A stretch of DNA of 64,000 nucleotides from JAZMZS01 sp045580775. GTDB taxonomy: Bacteria > Bacillota > Clostridia > Oscillospirales > CAG-272. The notes under the pieces were generated by a model. It did not search any database. It had not been told where the DNA came from and saw only the letters and a program-made list of their open reading frames with translations. The DNA is taken from positions 1-64,000 of the forward strand of contig JAZNOK010000100.1 of NCBI GenBank assembly GCA_045580775.1. The letters are read 5' to 3'. The position numbers were made by a program, and so were the translations under genes. Position 1 is the stretch's first letter. Each line of letters starts with the position of its first letter. Shown here one piece after another: positions 43,812 through 54,700 of the stretch.

Positions 43812-44471
43812 ATGAATAACAATGCAGTATTAAAGAAAGTATGGAATGTTTTTTCCACGGTCATAGTAGTTCTTGTCGTGATTATGGCGGTATTTTTGAT
43901 GGGCTCAAGACTTGTTGGGTTCAAGGTGTTTACCGTAATATCGGGTTCTATGGAGCCGAAGTACAGCGTGGGAGATCTGATATACGTGCAGAAAGTAGAG
44001 CCCGAGCAGATAAAAGTCGGCGATCCTATTACTTTTGTAGTGAACGAGGATCTGGTGGTAGCAACACACCAGGTCATAAAGATAGATGCGGAAAATAAGC
44101 ATTTTTATACTCAGGGATTGGCAAATGACACGCCTGATGCATCTCCTGTACATTTCAACAATCTTATAGGAAGACCTTTGTTTAGCATTCCGTATCTTGG
44201 GTATGTATCCGACTGGATACAAAATCCTCCGGGACTGCAGATCACTGTAGTGCTCGGGATACTTCTCGTTCTTGCTTTGTTCCTTCCGGATGTGAAGAAA
44301 AAGCCGAAGGCTGAGCGGGTGCAGGACGATCAGCTCGAGCGGATGCGTGCAGAGCTCGAGGTCGTAAAGGCCGAGCTCGAAGCTCAAAAAGCAAAGCAGA
44401 CACAAGCTGTCGAAAATGCCGACGTAGCCGAAAAATCGGATGTGTCGGAAAAAGACTGCTCTGAGCAATAA
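43812..44471 (+). CDS. sipW: SipW-type signal peptidase I (second copy)
   Basis: 219 residues. ATG after GGGGGAGTCTTTGAG. N-terminal helix (about 12-31), catalytic Ser46 in ISGSMEP and His86 in VVATHQVI; no Lys of the Lep type, so S26B class. A second helix (about 142-162) and a cytoplasmic tail with coiled-coil-like heptads (DDQLERMRAELEVVKAELEAQ) follow. It differs clearly from the first copy, so the locus has two dedicated peptidases with matching tail architecture, perhaps acting on different substrates. Confidence 0.94.
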   Translation: MNNNAVLKKVWNVFSTVIVVLVVIMAVFLMGSRLVGFKVFTVISGSMEPKYSVGDLIYVQKVEPEQIKVGDPITFVVNEDLVVATHQVIKIDAENKHFYTQGLANDTPDASPVHFNNLIGRPLFSIPYLGYVSDWIQNPPGLQITVVLGILLVLALFLPDVKKKPKAERVQDDQLERMRAELEVVKAELEAQKAKQTQAVENADVAEKSDVSEKDCSEQ

Positions 44472-44535
44472 CTTGGAGTGTGCATTCGCTGTGCGGATGC
44501 ATGCGGAAGTGTGATTTTTCGGTTTAGGAGATATG

Positions 44536-46473
44536 ATGTCAAATTTGAGTGCAACAAAGAAGGCATTGCTTGCGAGTGTTACATCATTGATTCTTTGCTG
44601 TTCGATGTTTGTAGGGACAACGTACGCCTGGTTTACGGATCAAGTATCCGTATCCGGAAACGTGATTCGTGCCGGAAAGCTGGAAGTAGATATTGTGGAT
44701 GAAGATGGCAGCTCCCTGTCGGGGAAGATGCTTGAATTTCGCAAATCTGACGGAGCACCGGAGGGTGAGCGTGTTCTGTGGGAACCCGGGTGTACTTACG
44801 ACCTCGAGCCTGTCTATGTAAAGAACAACGGTAATCTTGCTCTCAGATATAAAGTATCAGTTACCGGTATTACAGGAAACGCCAAACTGCTCGAGGTGAT
44901 CGAGTGGAACATTGTAGAGCCGGATACCGGCACTGAATATGATCTGGACAGCTGGTACAACCTCGGAGTCGGGGAGAGCTCGTCTGCGATCGTGCTACGC
45001 GGACACCTGAAGAAAGATGCGGGCAACGAATATCAGGATCTGGCGGTAGATGGCATATCCATTACCGTGTATGCAACGCAAATGCCAAAAGAACATGATA
45101 GCTACGGAGATCAGTATGACAAGGATGCGGTATTGCCCGCAGTCGAGCTGACAGATGCGGATATATCTATTGCGTCGGATATCTATTATCCGGATGCATT
45201 GTCTACAAAGATTCCCGGAGCTTATCTCGAAAAAGCTTACAGAGTTACAGCGGCGTATTTAGCATCTGACAGCCCCTACAAGGACTGGCACGCTGACATA
45301 GTCATCAGCTCGGATAAGAATATCGAGGCACAGACGGTGATGCTTGCGGGTCAGTATGGCGGCTTATCTGCAGGTGACAAGTGGCTGGGAAAAATAAACA
45401 CAACAGAAATGACCCCATCAACAGAGCTGAGGCTCTTTAGGGATGTGGCATCGGTAGATGTGAGTTATCTTGAGTTTTGCTCGAAGGGCGGAGCGTTTGT
45501 CGGAGTGTCAGACATCGGCAAAAAGAACAATTCAGCTACGCTCAAACTTGAGCTGAGACTTTATGAGACTGACGGCACGGCACTTGACACTGAGACAGGG
45601 AAGTATGTTACTTTGGCAGATGCCGAATATACGTTCGGAGAGACGGTATCCTATCCTGAGGATATCCAGGATGTGTTTGCCAGAGGCGGACATGTGATCC
45701 TTGACAGAGATATAATCGTGGGAAGTACGCTTACTCTCGATGCCGGCAAAACTATGACTCTGGACCTGAACGGTCATACGCTGTCAGGTGCTTTTGACAA
45801 CAAGGGAGGGTCTGCTCTTATAGTTAATAATGGGGATCTCACCATCAGAAACGGCACGGTCGTGTCATTAGCTGAGTATCCGGACTGCGAATGGGGACCG
45901 GAGGGGTATCCTACCTATGCTACCAATACAATAAATAACTACGGCACGCTTACGGTAGAGAGCGGTGCATATATAGAGAACAAGACAGCATCCGGCGGAG
46001 CAAGCTATGCTATAGATAACGCATCCGGTGCATCGCTTAATGTGTGCGGCGGAGTTATAAAGGCAAAGGATATTGCTATTAGGCAGCATGCATACTCTAC
46101 CGATAAGAACGAGGTAGTGATAAACGGCGGTTATATCGTCGGCAGACGTGCTGTGTGGGTGCATCTTGCGGGAAGTGAGCCGTCGATAGCTCCCGAAGTG
46201 TCGCTTACAGTGAGCGGAGGGGTGCTTGCATCCAATGCTGCTGACGGAACCGGAAATATCATCTATTGTTACTCTTACGGCAATAGCTACGCACAGACAT
46301 ATATCACCATCACCGGCGGTGCTTTCAACAACGGTCAGGTGGCATTCGGCGGTGGTTACAAAGGAGATACGGAAACGGTGGATATCTCCGGAGGACTGTT
46401 TGAGAAGAACGTCATAAGATGGGTAAGCTCAGACAGCTTTGAGACAGTATTTGAAAAAAACAAGACACAGTAA
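44536..46473 (+). CDS. SipW-type signal, TasA-like domain plus beta-helix protein
   Basis: 645 residues from the ATG 5 nt after TAGGAG (an adjacent upstream ATG is too close to it). N-terminus SNLSATKKALLAS..GTTYAWFTDQVSVSGNVIRAGKLEVDI is the SipW-cognate signal. Residues to about 215 form a TasA-like domain ending HLKKDAGNEYQDLAV..ITVYATQ..DSYGDQYDKD, shared with the 373- and 2006-residue proteins. A middle domain (about 216-370) is also in the 373-residue protein (SPYKDWHADIVISSDK). The C-terminus (about 380-640) has parallel beta-helix repeats (TLDLNGHTLSGAF; GDLTIRNGTV; INGGYIVGRR; TITGGAFNNG). Likely a matrix or surface protein. Confidence 0.85.
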   Translation: MSNLSATKKALLASVTSLILCCSMFVGTTYAWFTDQVSVSGNVIRAGKLEVDIVDEDGSSLSGKMLEFRKSDGAPEGERVLWEPGCTYDLEPVYVKNNGNLALRYKVSVTGITGNAKLLEVIEWNIVEPDTGTEYDLDSWYNLGVGESSSAIVLRGHLKKDAGNEYQDLAVDGISITVYATQMPKEHDSYGDQYDKDAVLPAVELTDADISIASDIYYPDALSTKIPGAYLEKAYRVTAAYLASDSPYKDWHADIVISSDKNIEAQTVMLAGQYGGLSAGDKWLGKINTTEMTPSTELRLFRDVASVDVSYLEFCSKGGAFVGVSDIGKKNNSATLKLELRLYETDGTALDTETGKYVTLADAEYTFGETVSYPEDIQDVFARGGHVILDRDIIVGSTLTLDAGKTMTLDLNGHTLSGAFDNKGGSALIVNNGDLTIRNGTVVSLAEYPDCEWGPEGYPTYATNTINNYGTLTVESGAYIENKTASGGASYAIDNASGASLNVCGGVIKAKDIAIRQHAYSTDKNEVVINGGYIVGRRAVWVHLAGSEPSIAPEVSLTVSGGVLASNAADGTGNIIYCYSYGNSYAQTYITITGGAFNNGQVAFGGGYKGDTETVDISGGLFEKNVIRWVSSDSFETVFEKNKTQ

Positions 46474-46486
46474 AAGGCAAAAGCTA

Positions 46487-46557
46487 CCCATCCTTCGTCT
46501 CGAGGGATGGGCGGCAAGAAAAGAATATAAGAGGTCGCTTGTATTCTTTTCTTGCCG
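46487..46557 (+). other. Tandem double-hairpin intergenic element 1
   Basis: Hairpin one: CCCATCC/GGATGGG at 46487-46511. Hairpin two: 20-bp arms beginning CGGCAAGAAAAG, 6-nt loop, at 46512-46557. No T-run follows, so it is probably an mRNA processing or stability element rather than a terminator. Confidence 0.7.
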
Positions 46558-46671
46558 GAGAGTTCTGATATAAAGGGACTTCGGGCAAGATCAATTTTCA
46601 TACTTATACACATGCAGGAATTCCAATATGTATGAGCATGAAAAAATATTTGAAGAAGGAGGAAAAATGAA

Positions 46672-47385
46672 ATGACTAATCTGAAGAAGAAAGTTCTCGC
46701 TGTATCTCTTGTTATCAGCATTATTGCTATTCTCTCCATGGGAACACTTGCATGGTTCCAGGATCAGGATACAGTAACAAACAACTTTATGATTGCTGAT
46801 TCCAACGATGATGCAGACGACATATTCAGCGTAGACATCTACGAGGAATATGACAGCGATGACGACGGTACGGATGAGAGATATGATGTCGGTGTTACCT
46901 ATGGTGACGGCGATGTAACTCCCGGTGCTGAGCTCCAGAAGGAAGTATACGTAGAGAATACGGGTAAATACAGCCAGTATGTACGCATAGTTGCTACTAT
47001 CAGCGACATCAGCGTATGGTTGGATGTTCTCGGTCTCGATGCTACCCAGATAGGAACAAATGCAGCTGACCTTGCTGACTTCTTTGTAGTGGCTAGTGAC
47101 TTCGACTCTAAGTGGTACAGAAACGATGCTGATACAAATTATGATGCAACAAACGATACTCTCACTCTCGTATACTACTACAACGGCGTTCTTGCAGCGG
47201 ACGGAGTAGTACCCTTTATCGAGGCTGTAAAGATCCCTGATGCTCTTGAGATTGACCATATCATTGATATGGACGGTTCGTTTGACATCGCTTTCGTAGC
47301 AGAGGCTATCCAGTCTGATTCCGTACTTCCCGTTTACGGTGCAGTAGAGTATCAGAATGCAATTGATTCCTTTGCTGCAGTTTAA
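46672..47385 (+). CDS. TasA-like putative major fibre protein with SipW-type signal
   Basis: 237 residues. Start after AGAAGGAGG, 9 nt away. Signal region ending MGTLAWFQDQDTVTNNFMIAD. The mature protein is very acidic (runs of Asp/Glu such as SNDDADDIF and EEYDSDDDGTDE) and short, with DVTPGAELQKEVYVENTGKYSQYVRIVAT, the TasA-like beta core. Size and the simple single-domain build resemble TasA/camelysin, the fibre-forming proteins of Bacillus biofilms, so this is the best candidate for a main fibre subunit. Asp-rich regions could bind calcium. Function is inferred. Confidence 0.85.
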   Translation: MTNLKKKVLAVSLVISIIAILSMGTLAWFQDQDTVTNNFMIADSNDDADDIFSVDIYEEYDSDDDGTDERYDVGVTYGDGDVTPGAELQKEVYVENTGKYSQYVRIVATISDISVWLDVLGLDATQIGTNAADLADFFVVASDFDSKWYRNDADTNYDATNDTLTLVYYYNGVLAADGVVPFIEAVKIPDALEIDHIIDMDGSFDIAFVAEAIQSDSVLPVYGAVEYQNAIDSFAAV

Positions 47386-47404
47386 TTGAAAAGGCAAACA
47401 AGCA

Positions 47405-47450
47405 TCCGCAGTGTATGGTGGCTGTATGCTGCGGAGGGAAGATCAGCCAC
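47405..47450 (+). other. Possible H-type pseudoknot in mRNA leader
   Basis: Stem one TCCGCAG (47405-47411) with CTGCGGA (47429-47435). Stem two GTGGCTG (47418-47424) with CAGCCAC (47444-47450). The stems interleave, with loops of 6, 4 and 8 nt. It ends 11 nt before the AAGGAG of the next gene. Confidence 0.45.
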
Positions 47451-47471
47451 AGCACATTTTAAGGAGAAATA

Positions 47472-48593
47472 ATGTCTAAGTCAAAAGCAACCAAAAGAGC
47501 ACTAATATTTAGTGCGGTATCTATGATACTGTGCTGTGCAATGCTCGTTGGTACGACCTACGCATGGTTTACAGATACTGTTACCAGTGCAGGTAATGTT
47601 ATCAAGTCAGGTACCTTAGACGCTGACCTTGTCGGTGCTGACAAGACCACCTCTCTCGAAGGGCAGACCATCAGCTTCAAGAAAGCTGACGGTGCACCTG
47701 CAGGCGAGGAGGTTCTTTGGGAGCCCGGATGTACCTACAATCTTGAGACCGTTTATGTAAAGAACAAGGGTAATCTTGCATTCAAGTACAAGATCATTGT
47801 TACAGGCATAGACGGAGATCAGAAGCTGCTCGAAGCGATAGACTGGAGCATCACAGAGCCTGTGGCAGGCACAACATACGACCTTAACAAGTGGTATCAT
47901 CTGCTGCCGGGCGAGGTATCTCCCGCTATCATGCTCTCAGGCCACATGCGTGAGGAAGCTGGCAACGAGTATCAGGGTCTTGAGGCAGAAGGTATTTCTA
48001 TTATGATTTACGCTGTTCAGGATACTGTTGAGTACGATAGCTTCGACAATCAGTACGATGCTATGGGTGAGGTTCCGCTCGCTGCTGTCAGCGACATTGA
48101 TCCTCTGCGTGCACAGCCTATCTATAACGTGTTTAACCTAGGTCAGGAGATCGTAGGAGCAACCCTTGACACAGCTTATAAGTTCACTGCAACAGACAAC
48201 GGAGCAGAGAGCAAGTACAAGGATTGGCATGCTGATTTTGTAGTATATGCAGACAAGGCTGTACCTGCAGACTCTGTTGTATTGGCAGGGCTGTATGACC
48301 GTCCCGGATACCCTCAGTATTCCGGAGCATGGCTCGGAGCCGTTAATACCGGTACCGAGATCGCTGCAAATACTCCTATCAGACTGCTCAAGGACCTTGG
48401 CGGTGTAGGAGTTAGCTACGAGGAGGTCTGCGAATTCCGTAATTTCTATTGCGGAGTAGGCGACATGACCGATTCTAACACAGGTACCACTCTTACCGTT
48501 GAGCTTCGTCTCTACGAGGCTACAGGCGGTGAGCTTAGTACTGAGACCGGCGAATACATAGTCGTAGGTACTACCACGTACACTTTTAACTGA
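47472..48593 (+). CDS. SipW-type signal TasA-like two-domain protein
   Basis: 373 residues. Start after TAAGGAGAAATA. Signal SKSKATKRALIFSAVS..VGTTYAWFTDTVTSAGNVIKSGTLDADLV. Residues to about 210 are a TasA-like domain (WEPGCTYNLETVYVKNKGNLAFKYKI; HMREEAGNEYQGLEAEGISIMIYAVQ). Residues 220-373 are a second beta domain (ESKYKDWHADFVVYADKAVPADSVVLAG...VELRLYEATGGELSTETGEYI). It is a clear paralogue of the first ~370 residues of the 645-residue protein, lacking the beta-helix end. Part of the same locus and probably the same transcript. Confidence 0.85.
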   Translation: MSKSKATKRALIFSAVSMILCCAMLVGTTYAWFTDTVTSAGNVIKSGTLDADLVGADKTTSLEGQTISFKKADGAPAGEEVLWEPGCTYNLETVYVKNKGNLAFKYKIIVTGIDGDQKLLEAIDWSITEPVAGTTYDLNKWYHLLPGEVSPAIMLSGHMREEAGNEYQGLEAEGISIMIYAVQDTVEYDSFDNQYDAMGEVPLAAVSDIDPLRAQPIYNVFNLGQEIVGATLDTAYKFTATDNGAESKYKDWHADFVVYADKAVPADSVVLAGLYDRPGYPQYSGAWLGAVNTGTEIAANTPIRLLKDLGGVGVSYEEVCEFRNFYCGVGDMTDSNTGTTLTVELRLYEATGGELSTETGEYIVVGTTTYTFN

Positions 48594-48624
48594 TAACAGC
48601 CAACGGAGCTGTCCAGTCGTTCTT

Positions 48625-48708
48625 CCAACCGTCCAAGCGGATGGTTGGGAGACGATCAAAGCGTACAAAGCGACAATATTACAGTATCTCTGTTGTACGC
48701 TTTGATCG
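48625..48708 (+). other. Tandem double-hairpin intergenic element 2
   Basis: Hairpin one: CCAACCGTCC/GGATGGTTGG with AAGC loop at 48625-48648. Hairpin two: 16-bp perfect arms beginning CGATCAAAGCG, 24-nt inner segment, at 48653-48708. Same layout as elements 1, 3 and 4, with different sequence. Confidence 0.7.
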
Positions 48709-48744
48709 CGAAAACCAAAAAATATAAAAAAAGGAGAAAAAGGA

Positions 48745-51700
48745 ATGAACAGAACAAAGAAATCCTTGTTGATGAGTGCATTGTCACTTCTGCTGTGCAT
48801 TTCGATGCTGCTCGGTACCACATGGGCGTGGTTTACCGATACAGTAGCGACCACGGGTAACCGCATAGTTGCGGGAACTCTGAAGGTCGATCTGCTCCAT
48901 CAGGTGACAGATACCGTCGCAGGGACTCAGGACTGGGTATCTCTCAAGAATGAGCCTGAACACAAGATATTCAACTATGACAAATGGGAGCCGGGATATA
49001 CCCGCCTCGAAAAGCTCAAGGTTGACAATCTTGGAAAAATGGCACTGAGATACCAGCTCAGCACCGTTTCTACTGTCGGAACTGAGCTTCGCGGTGCAAA
49101 CGGTGAGCGTCTGTCAGATGTCATTGATGTATATCTGTATGACGGTGACAGCACAGCTGCCAGCTTCGCAGAGGTTAAGGCAGACAGCAACTGGGTGCTC
49201 GCAGGAACCCTCTCCGAGATGCAGACTGCAGCCGGAGGATTTGCCCGCGGAAACCTTCTTCCTGACGGAGCCGCTCCGAAGACCGGAGCCTATGTAGGAG
49301 AGCAGACAGTGTCTGTTGCTCTTCACATGCGTGAGGAGGCAGGAAACGAGTATCAGAACCTCACAGTAGGCGATATGTACATCACACTCGTTGCAACTCA
49401 GTTGACACATGAGTCTGACAGCTACGGAGACCAGTATGACAAGGACTCGGTATTCCCTGAGGTCAAGCTCAACTATTCCATCAACGCACCTGTAGCCCTC
49501 AATGCAGACAATACCGCTGCAAATGAGGTGAAACTCGGCGGTTCCGACGATACTATCAAGGCAACCGTCCCTGCAGGAACAAAGCTCGAGCCCGGAACCA
49601 ATTACCTTACTCTTTCGGTTACAGAGCTTGTAAAAACCAATGCCAACATCACGGTAGATGACGGTCAGCAGTCGCGTTCGGTCGATGTACATGTAAGCGG
49701 CGTTGCTGATGATAACACTACACCTATTATCGTAACCGTCAAGAGCCTGATGCCCGGCGGTTATAACATGGGTAGCTTTGAGCTTTATCACGTGGAGGAC
49801 GGCACGCCTGTGCTTATGACATGTGTGTATGAGTCTCAGCTTGATGCTCACAATGAGTACACTTACGATCCTTCGACAGGAGACGTCAAGATGGCACTCA
49901 GTTCCTTCTCTGAGGTTGCGGTAGTTGCTGACAACCATTCTGAGTGGAACGGCGGTACAGATGTTTCCTGGTACATAAAGGCAAAGGAGACCGGATCACC
50001 TTCAGGAACAGACGATGATCCTCTCATAATTGCAAATGCTGACCAGCTCAACGGTTTTGGTCAGATCGTCGGCGGTATGGCTGTCGATACTGACGGAAAT
50101 GCCATAGACCGCGATGACTTTGACGGAAAGTATATCAAGCTCATCTACGATATAGACCTCGGTACCAAAGAGGGTCACCAAAAAGTAGATAATTCCGGCA
50201 GACCATACAGAGAAGGCAGACCTCTTATATTCTATCCTATCGGATACTACTTCACTGACGATCACGAGGGAACCGGAAAGCACTACAGCACCGTGTACTC
50301 TTTCGGAGGTTCGTTTAACGGAAACGGTCATACTGTATCCAATTTCTATCAGAATACTTGGGACATGATCGGAGACAATGAGTATTACCCCGAGTCCGAG
50401 CACCGTTACAGAGACGGTATGGGACTGTTCGGATACGTATATGACGGAGAGGTAAAGAATATCACAGTTGACCACTTCTCCTGTGACGGTGAGTTTACAC
50501 CTACAGGTGTAATCGCGGCGTATGCACATGCGGCAGATTTCATCAATATTTCGATCACAAATTGTAATCCCCGTGTATACAACACAGGAAACGGCGGTAT
50601 TGTAGGTATCGGAGGTCTGACAAATCCCGGAAAAACCAACCGTACAGCCATCAACTTCAAGAATATTACCGTTGACCAGACAAACAAGATCACCGCACTT
50701 TGGGGTTCTTGGGACGTGTCCTGCAGCGGACTGATGGGTATGCTCAGAGGTCCCTCGGATGCTGAGTGGCAGGATGTCAACATCACAAACTGCCATGTTG
50801 CGGCACAGATAGACGCATACAACGATGTCTGCGGTAACTATCAGTACTACTGGTACCGTTACTCCGGTATGCTGGTCGGTTCTATCAGAAAGCATACAAC
50901 GGATGAGAACGGCTATACTATACCCGACACAAGCATGATCACAGCTACCAACTGTACTGTTCACTTCGGTGAGTGGAACAATTACTACTACTGTGAGCTT
51001 GTTGCAAACTCTATCGCTTCCTACACTCATGACCACCAGTTCAGCCGTCTGACAGAGGTGGCAAGCGTGGACGCGGCAAACATGAAATATGTTACTCTCG
51101 ACGGTGAACAAAAGGATATTCCTACATCAGGCAGAGTAAACTTCGTCACTGTAAACGGTGAGCACAGCACAGAGAATGCGACCTGTTATCACTTTGTAGA
51201 CGGAGCGGTTTGGAACCATGAGGATGCAGGCTATGAGAGCTTCGACCTTGACGGAAACGGACTGCTGGATGACTACAAGGAAAACAACAAGCATATCTAT
51301 CTCCCCTTCAACAAGCAGCTTTTCCAGGGCTACGGCTGGGGAGTAAAGAACATTCCTGTCGGTGCAAAGACCGGTATTACCATTCTTGACACAAACGACG
51401 GATATTCAGAGCCCAAGTTTAAGGTCAGAGAGAATGTTGAATTTATTGCAGTCGGATATACATTCCATATAGGAGACCTCTTCAGAGAATTAGAGGAATC
51501 AAAGATAAAGATCAAGTCGGATCAGGTCAAGGTCACATTGACTAAGGTCGGAAGCACCGATGATATATCCAATCACTTTGCATTGAAGGAAAACAAGGAT
51601 GATTGGACAAAGACACGTCTGAGATTCACAACAACAGGAACATTCCAGGTTACTATCCAGGATTACTATTACTGTACAGCTACTACGGTCACGGTAAATG

Positions 51701-54700
51701 TAGACTGGTATCATTATGCGGCTTCGGGCATAGATACGGTATTCCTGATGACAGAGAGCGAACAGAACAATCCTAATGCGAACTACAAGACGCATGCATA
51801 CTCCATGACCGAAGCACACGAGAAGCTCAAACAGCTTAATGAGGAGAGCGGCAGACAGGGCGGAGATATCGTTATCATGGGTAATTATACTCAGTCTACA
51901 CTCTTCCGTGCTCCCGATCAGGATGGAAAGGTCAGAATCAGATCTATAGATGACATCTCGACTTACTGGGTAGCTCCCAGACAAACGAGTGTAGGTGTCA
52001 GATACTTCTGCGGAGGACCTACAGAACTGTATGATGTCAGAATCGAGGCAACGAAGACACATGACGGCAGCAAGGATGCAAACGGTCTTTCTACTTTGTC
52101 ATGGAACTTCATCGGTAATTTCCATGATGTTACTGTAGACGAGTCGGTCTACATGGACAGAAAGGGCAATGACTTTATCCTCGTTCTCGGTGCACAGGGC
52201 GGCGGAATCAACGGAGGTGCCGCAACTATCGAGGTTCAGGATGCAACTCTCAATCTTTACGGTGGAGAGTGGTCCGAGGTGGTAGGATCGGTAAGAACCT
52301 CCTTCTGTGCTCAGGACTGGACACATCCTTCTGAGGCTACTGTACGCCATATAGATCAGTTTGCGGATGTTGATTATCACCTCGAGATCAATATTGGCGG
52401 TGTTGCTGTGGTAGACAAGGTATTCGCACACAGCCGTTCTATGGAGCCGGAGTCGATTTACAAGATAAAGACGGATGCAGAAGGCAAGGAATATGTTTCT
52501 GATGAACTTTGGAACGAGAACATAGGAGCGAATGCTTCTTGCGTTATCAACCTCCTCGGAGGAAAGGTTACACGCTTCTTTGGACTCAACCACTTCCTTG
52601 AAGTATGCATGGGATATGAGAAGGGCTTTACGGTCTTTGTAGGAAAGGACTTTGATCTTGATCAGAGCTTCGAGACCACACCTACACAGGACTCAAGGAA
52701 CCTTGCGAAGGGTTACACTGTCATAGGCGGTATCAGCGGTGAGTCTGTATACGAATATGATCAGGAGCTTGACAATAATAGAGACGGAGTAATCAACGGA
52801 ACGACCGTTCCTACGGTTGGAGAATCCGTGCTTCTCATAGAGCATGTTGACGGCATCGACAGAATAAACGATGTCAAGGACAGCGGAAAGGTACGACTCG
52901 ATACCTTTACAGAGGTTGAATACGGTGAGTATGTAGACCGTGCTCCCACACAGACCAATACCAATGTGTTCTACGTTGGTTGGACAGGAACAGGCGACGG
53001 AAAGACTCCTGAGACCTTCATGAACTCTGTAGGTTGGAAACAGGAACTTATCGTAGACGATCCTTCTCTCGGAGACTTTGATGAGGGTACGGATTCTGAG
53101 GATACCGAAAATGATACAGCCACTGCAGCAGATACCTCTACCGTGCAGAAGTATCCTCTCGAAAAGCATCTCTGGTATTACTTTGACAATTACGGCGGAA
53201 CCTATGTAGCAAAGCAGAAGATGTACATCGGCGGTATGACAGCTATAAAGAACGTAACTGATACCATTACATTTACCGGTGCATACGGCGGCGTTGACTA
53301 TCAGGATCCCACAGGCACAGAATACGGATGCTTTATCATCAAGAATGCACCTGTAGGCGTAAGCTCCACAGGAAAAACTATCGTTCCTAACTATGTACGT
53401 ATTCACAAATCAAATATCATATTTGACAATATCACCTTCTTTGACAGAGCAGGAAGCGATCTCGGAGGCGAGAGCTACGGATTTGCAGAAGGAACTGTAA
53501 CCGATAGCCAGACATCCTATCTCTGGGTAGAAGAAGGAGCTCGTGTGATCATACGCGACAGTGTCAAGTTCGCAACAAAGCTTGACGGCAGAGACACTAC
53601 TTATGTTAAGGTCACAGACGACGGCGTTCTCTATCTCGAGACTACCGGATTCAGCCGTTACGAAGGAGACGGTACGATCGTTCTTTCTGATGAGCTTATA
53701 GAGAGACTCAACTCCTCTGATGAAGGAATTGCCGATCTTGAACTTCTCCGCAGCTTCAAGGATAACGGCGGTACGCTTTGCGACAAGCGTGGAATTCATC
53801 TCGATGTATACGCATTCGGCGAAAAGCGTCTGCTCATATCTCTTGACGGTAGTATTCCTACCATGAACGATGCGGGTACCGAGATCGAGTATAACAAGCA
53901 TGTCTACGTAAAGGACAACGGAACAGGCAACGGTTCCAGTGCAGAATATCCGCTTTCGCTCATTTCCCATGCGTATGGTGCACTTGGTATCAGCGGCGGT
54001 ACTATCGAGTTTTGCGGTGACTTTACATTCACTGGCTCTGGAGTTTTCACTGAGACTGAACATAAAAAGCCCATTACTATAGTACAGACCAGCGGCAAGT
54101 TCGGTAATGATGGAGTTAAGGGCTATTACCAGTTTGTCCTTAACGGTGATACAACCTTCAAGGATGTTCACTTTGTAACCAATCCGCTTAATGATACCGG
54201 TTCGAGAGGTATGCTTATAGTCGCTAGATACAACAAGGTTGTAATGGAAAACATCAAGCTGGAAGGCTTTGGTGCTGCCAACACATTTGCAAACAACTTT
54301 GTAGTTATCGGCGGATACAATGAGTCTGTACCTACAGGCGATGCAAATGCGAGATCCGGCAAGGAGTCGAATATCGTTATCAACGGTGTAACCACCGTTG
54401 ACGGAAGCCACGGTATTTCGATAATGGGTCTTGACCGTCAGATTGCAGGCACAAACAAAAATGATGCCCGCATAACGATAAACGACGGTGAGATCTATAG
54501 AATATACGATGCTTCGGATATGGGCGTTCATACCGGAAAAGTATCTATCACGATCAACGGCGGTGACTTTACAAAGATTGACGGAATCAACCTGAAATCC
54601 AGAGCAGACATCAGTAGTGTTACTGTTGATATCAACGGCGGTACATTTACTGCAGCCAAGACTATTCCTTGTCTTGCAGGAAAGACTACCATTTATATCG

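Noticed and set aside
49114..54531. Several long minus-strand frames (up to 373 codons) opposite the giant genes
   Set aside because: Cys/Tyr/Ile/Val-rich compositions typical of antisense shadows of repetitive beta-rich genes; no ribosome sites or domain patterns.
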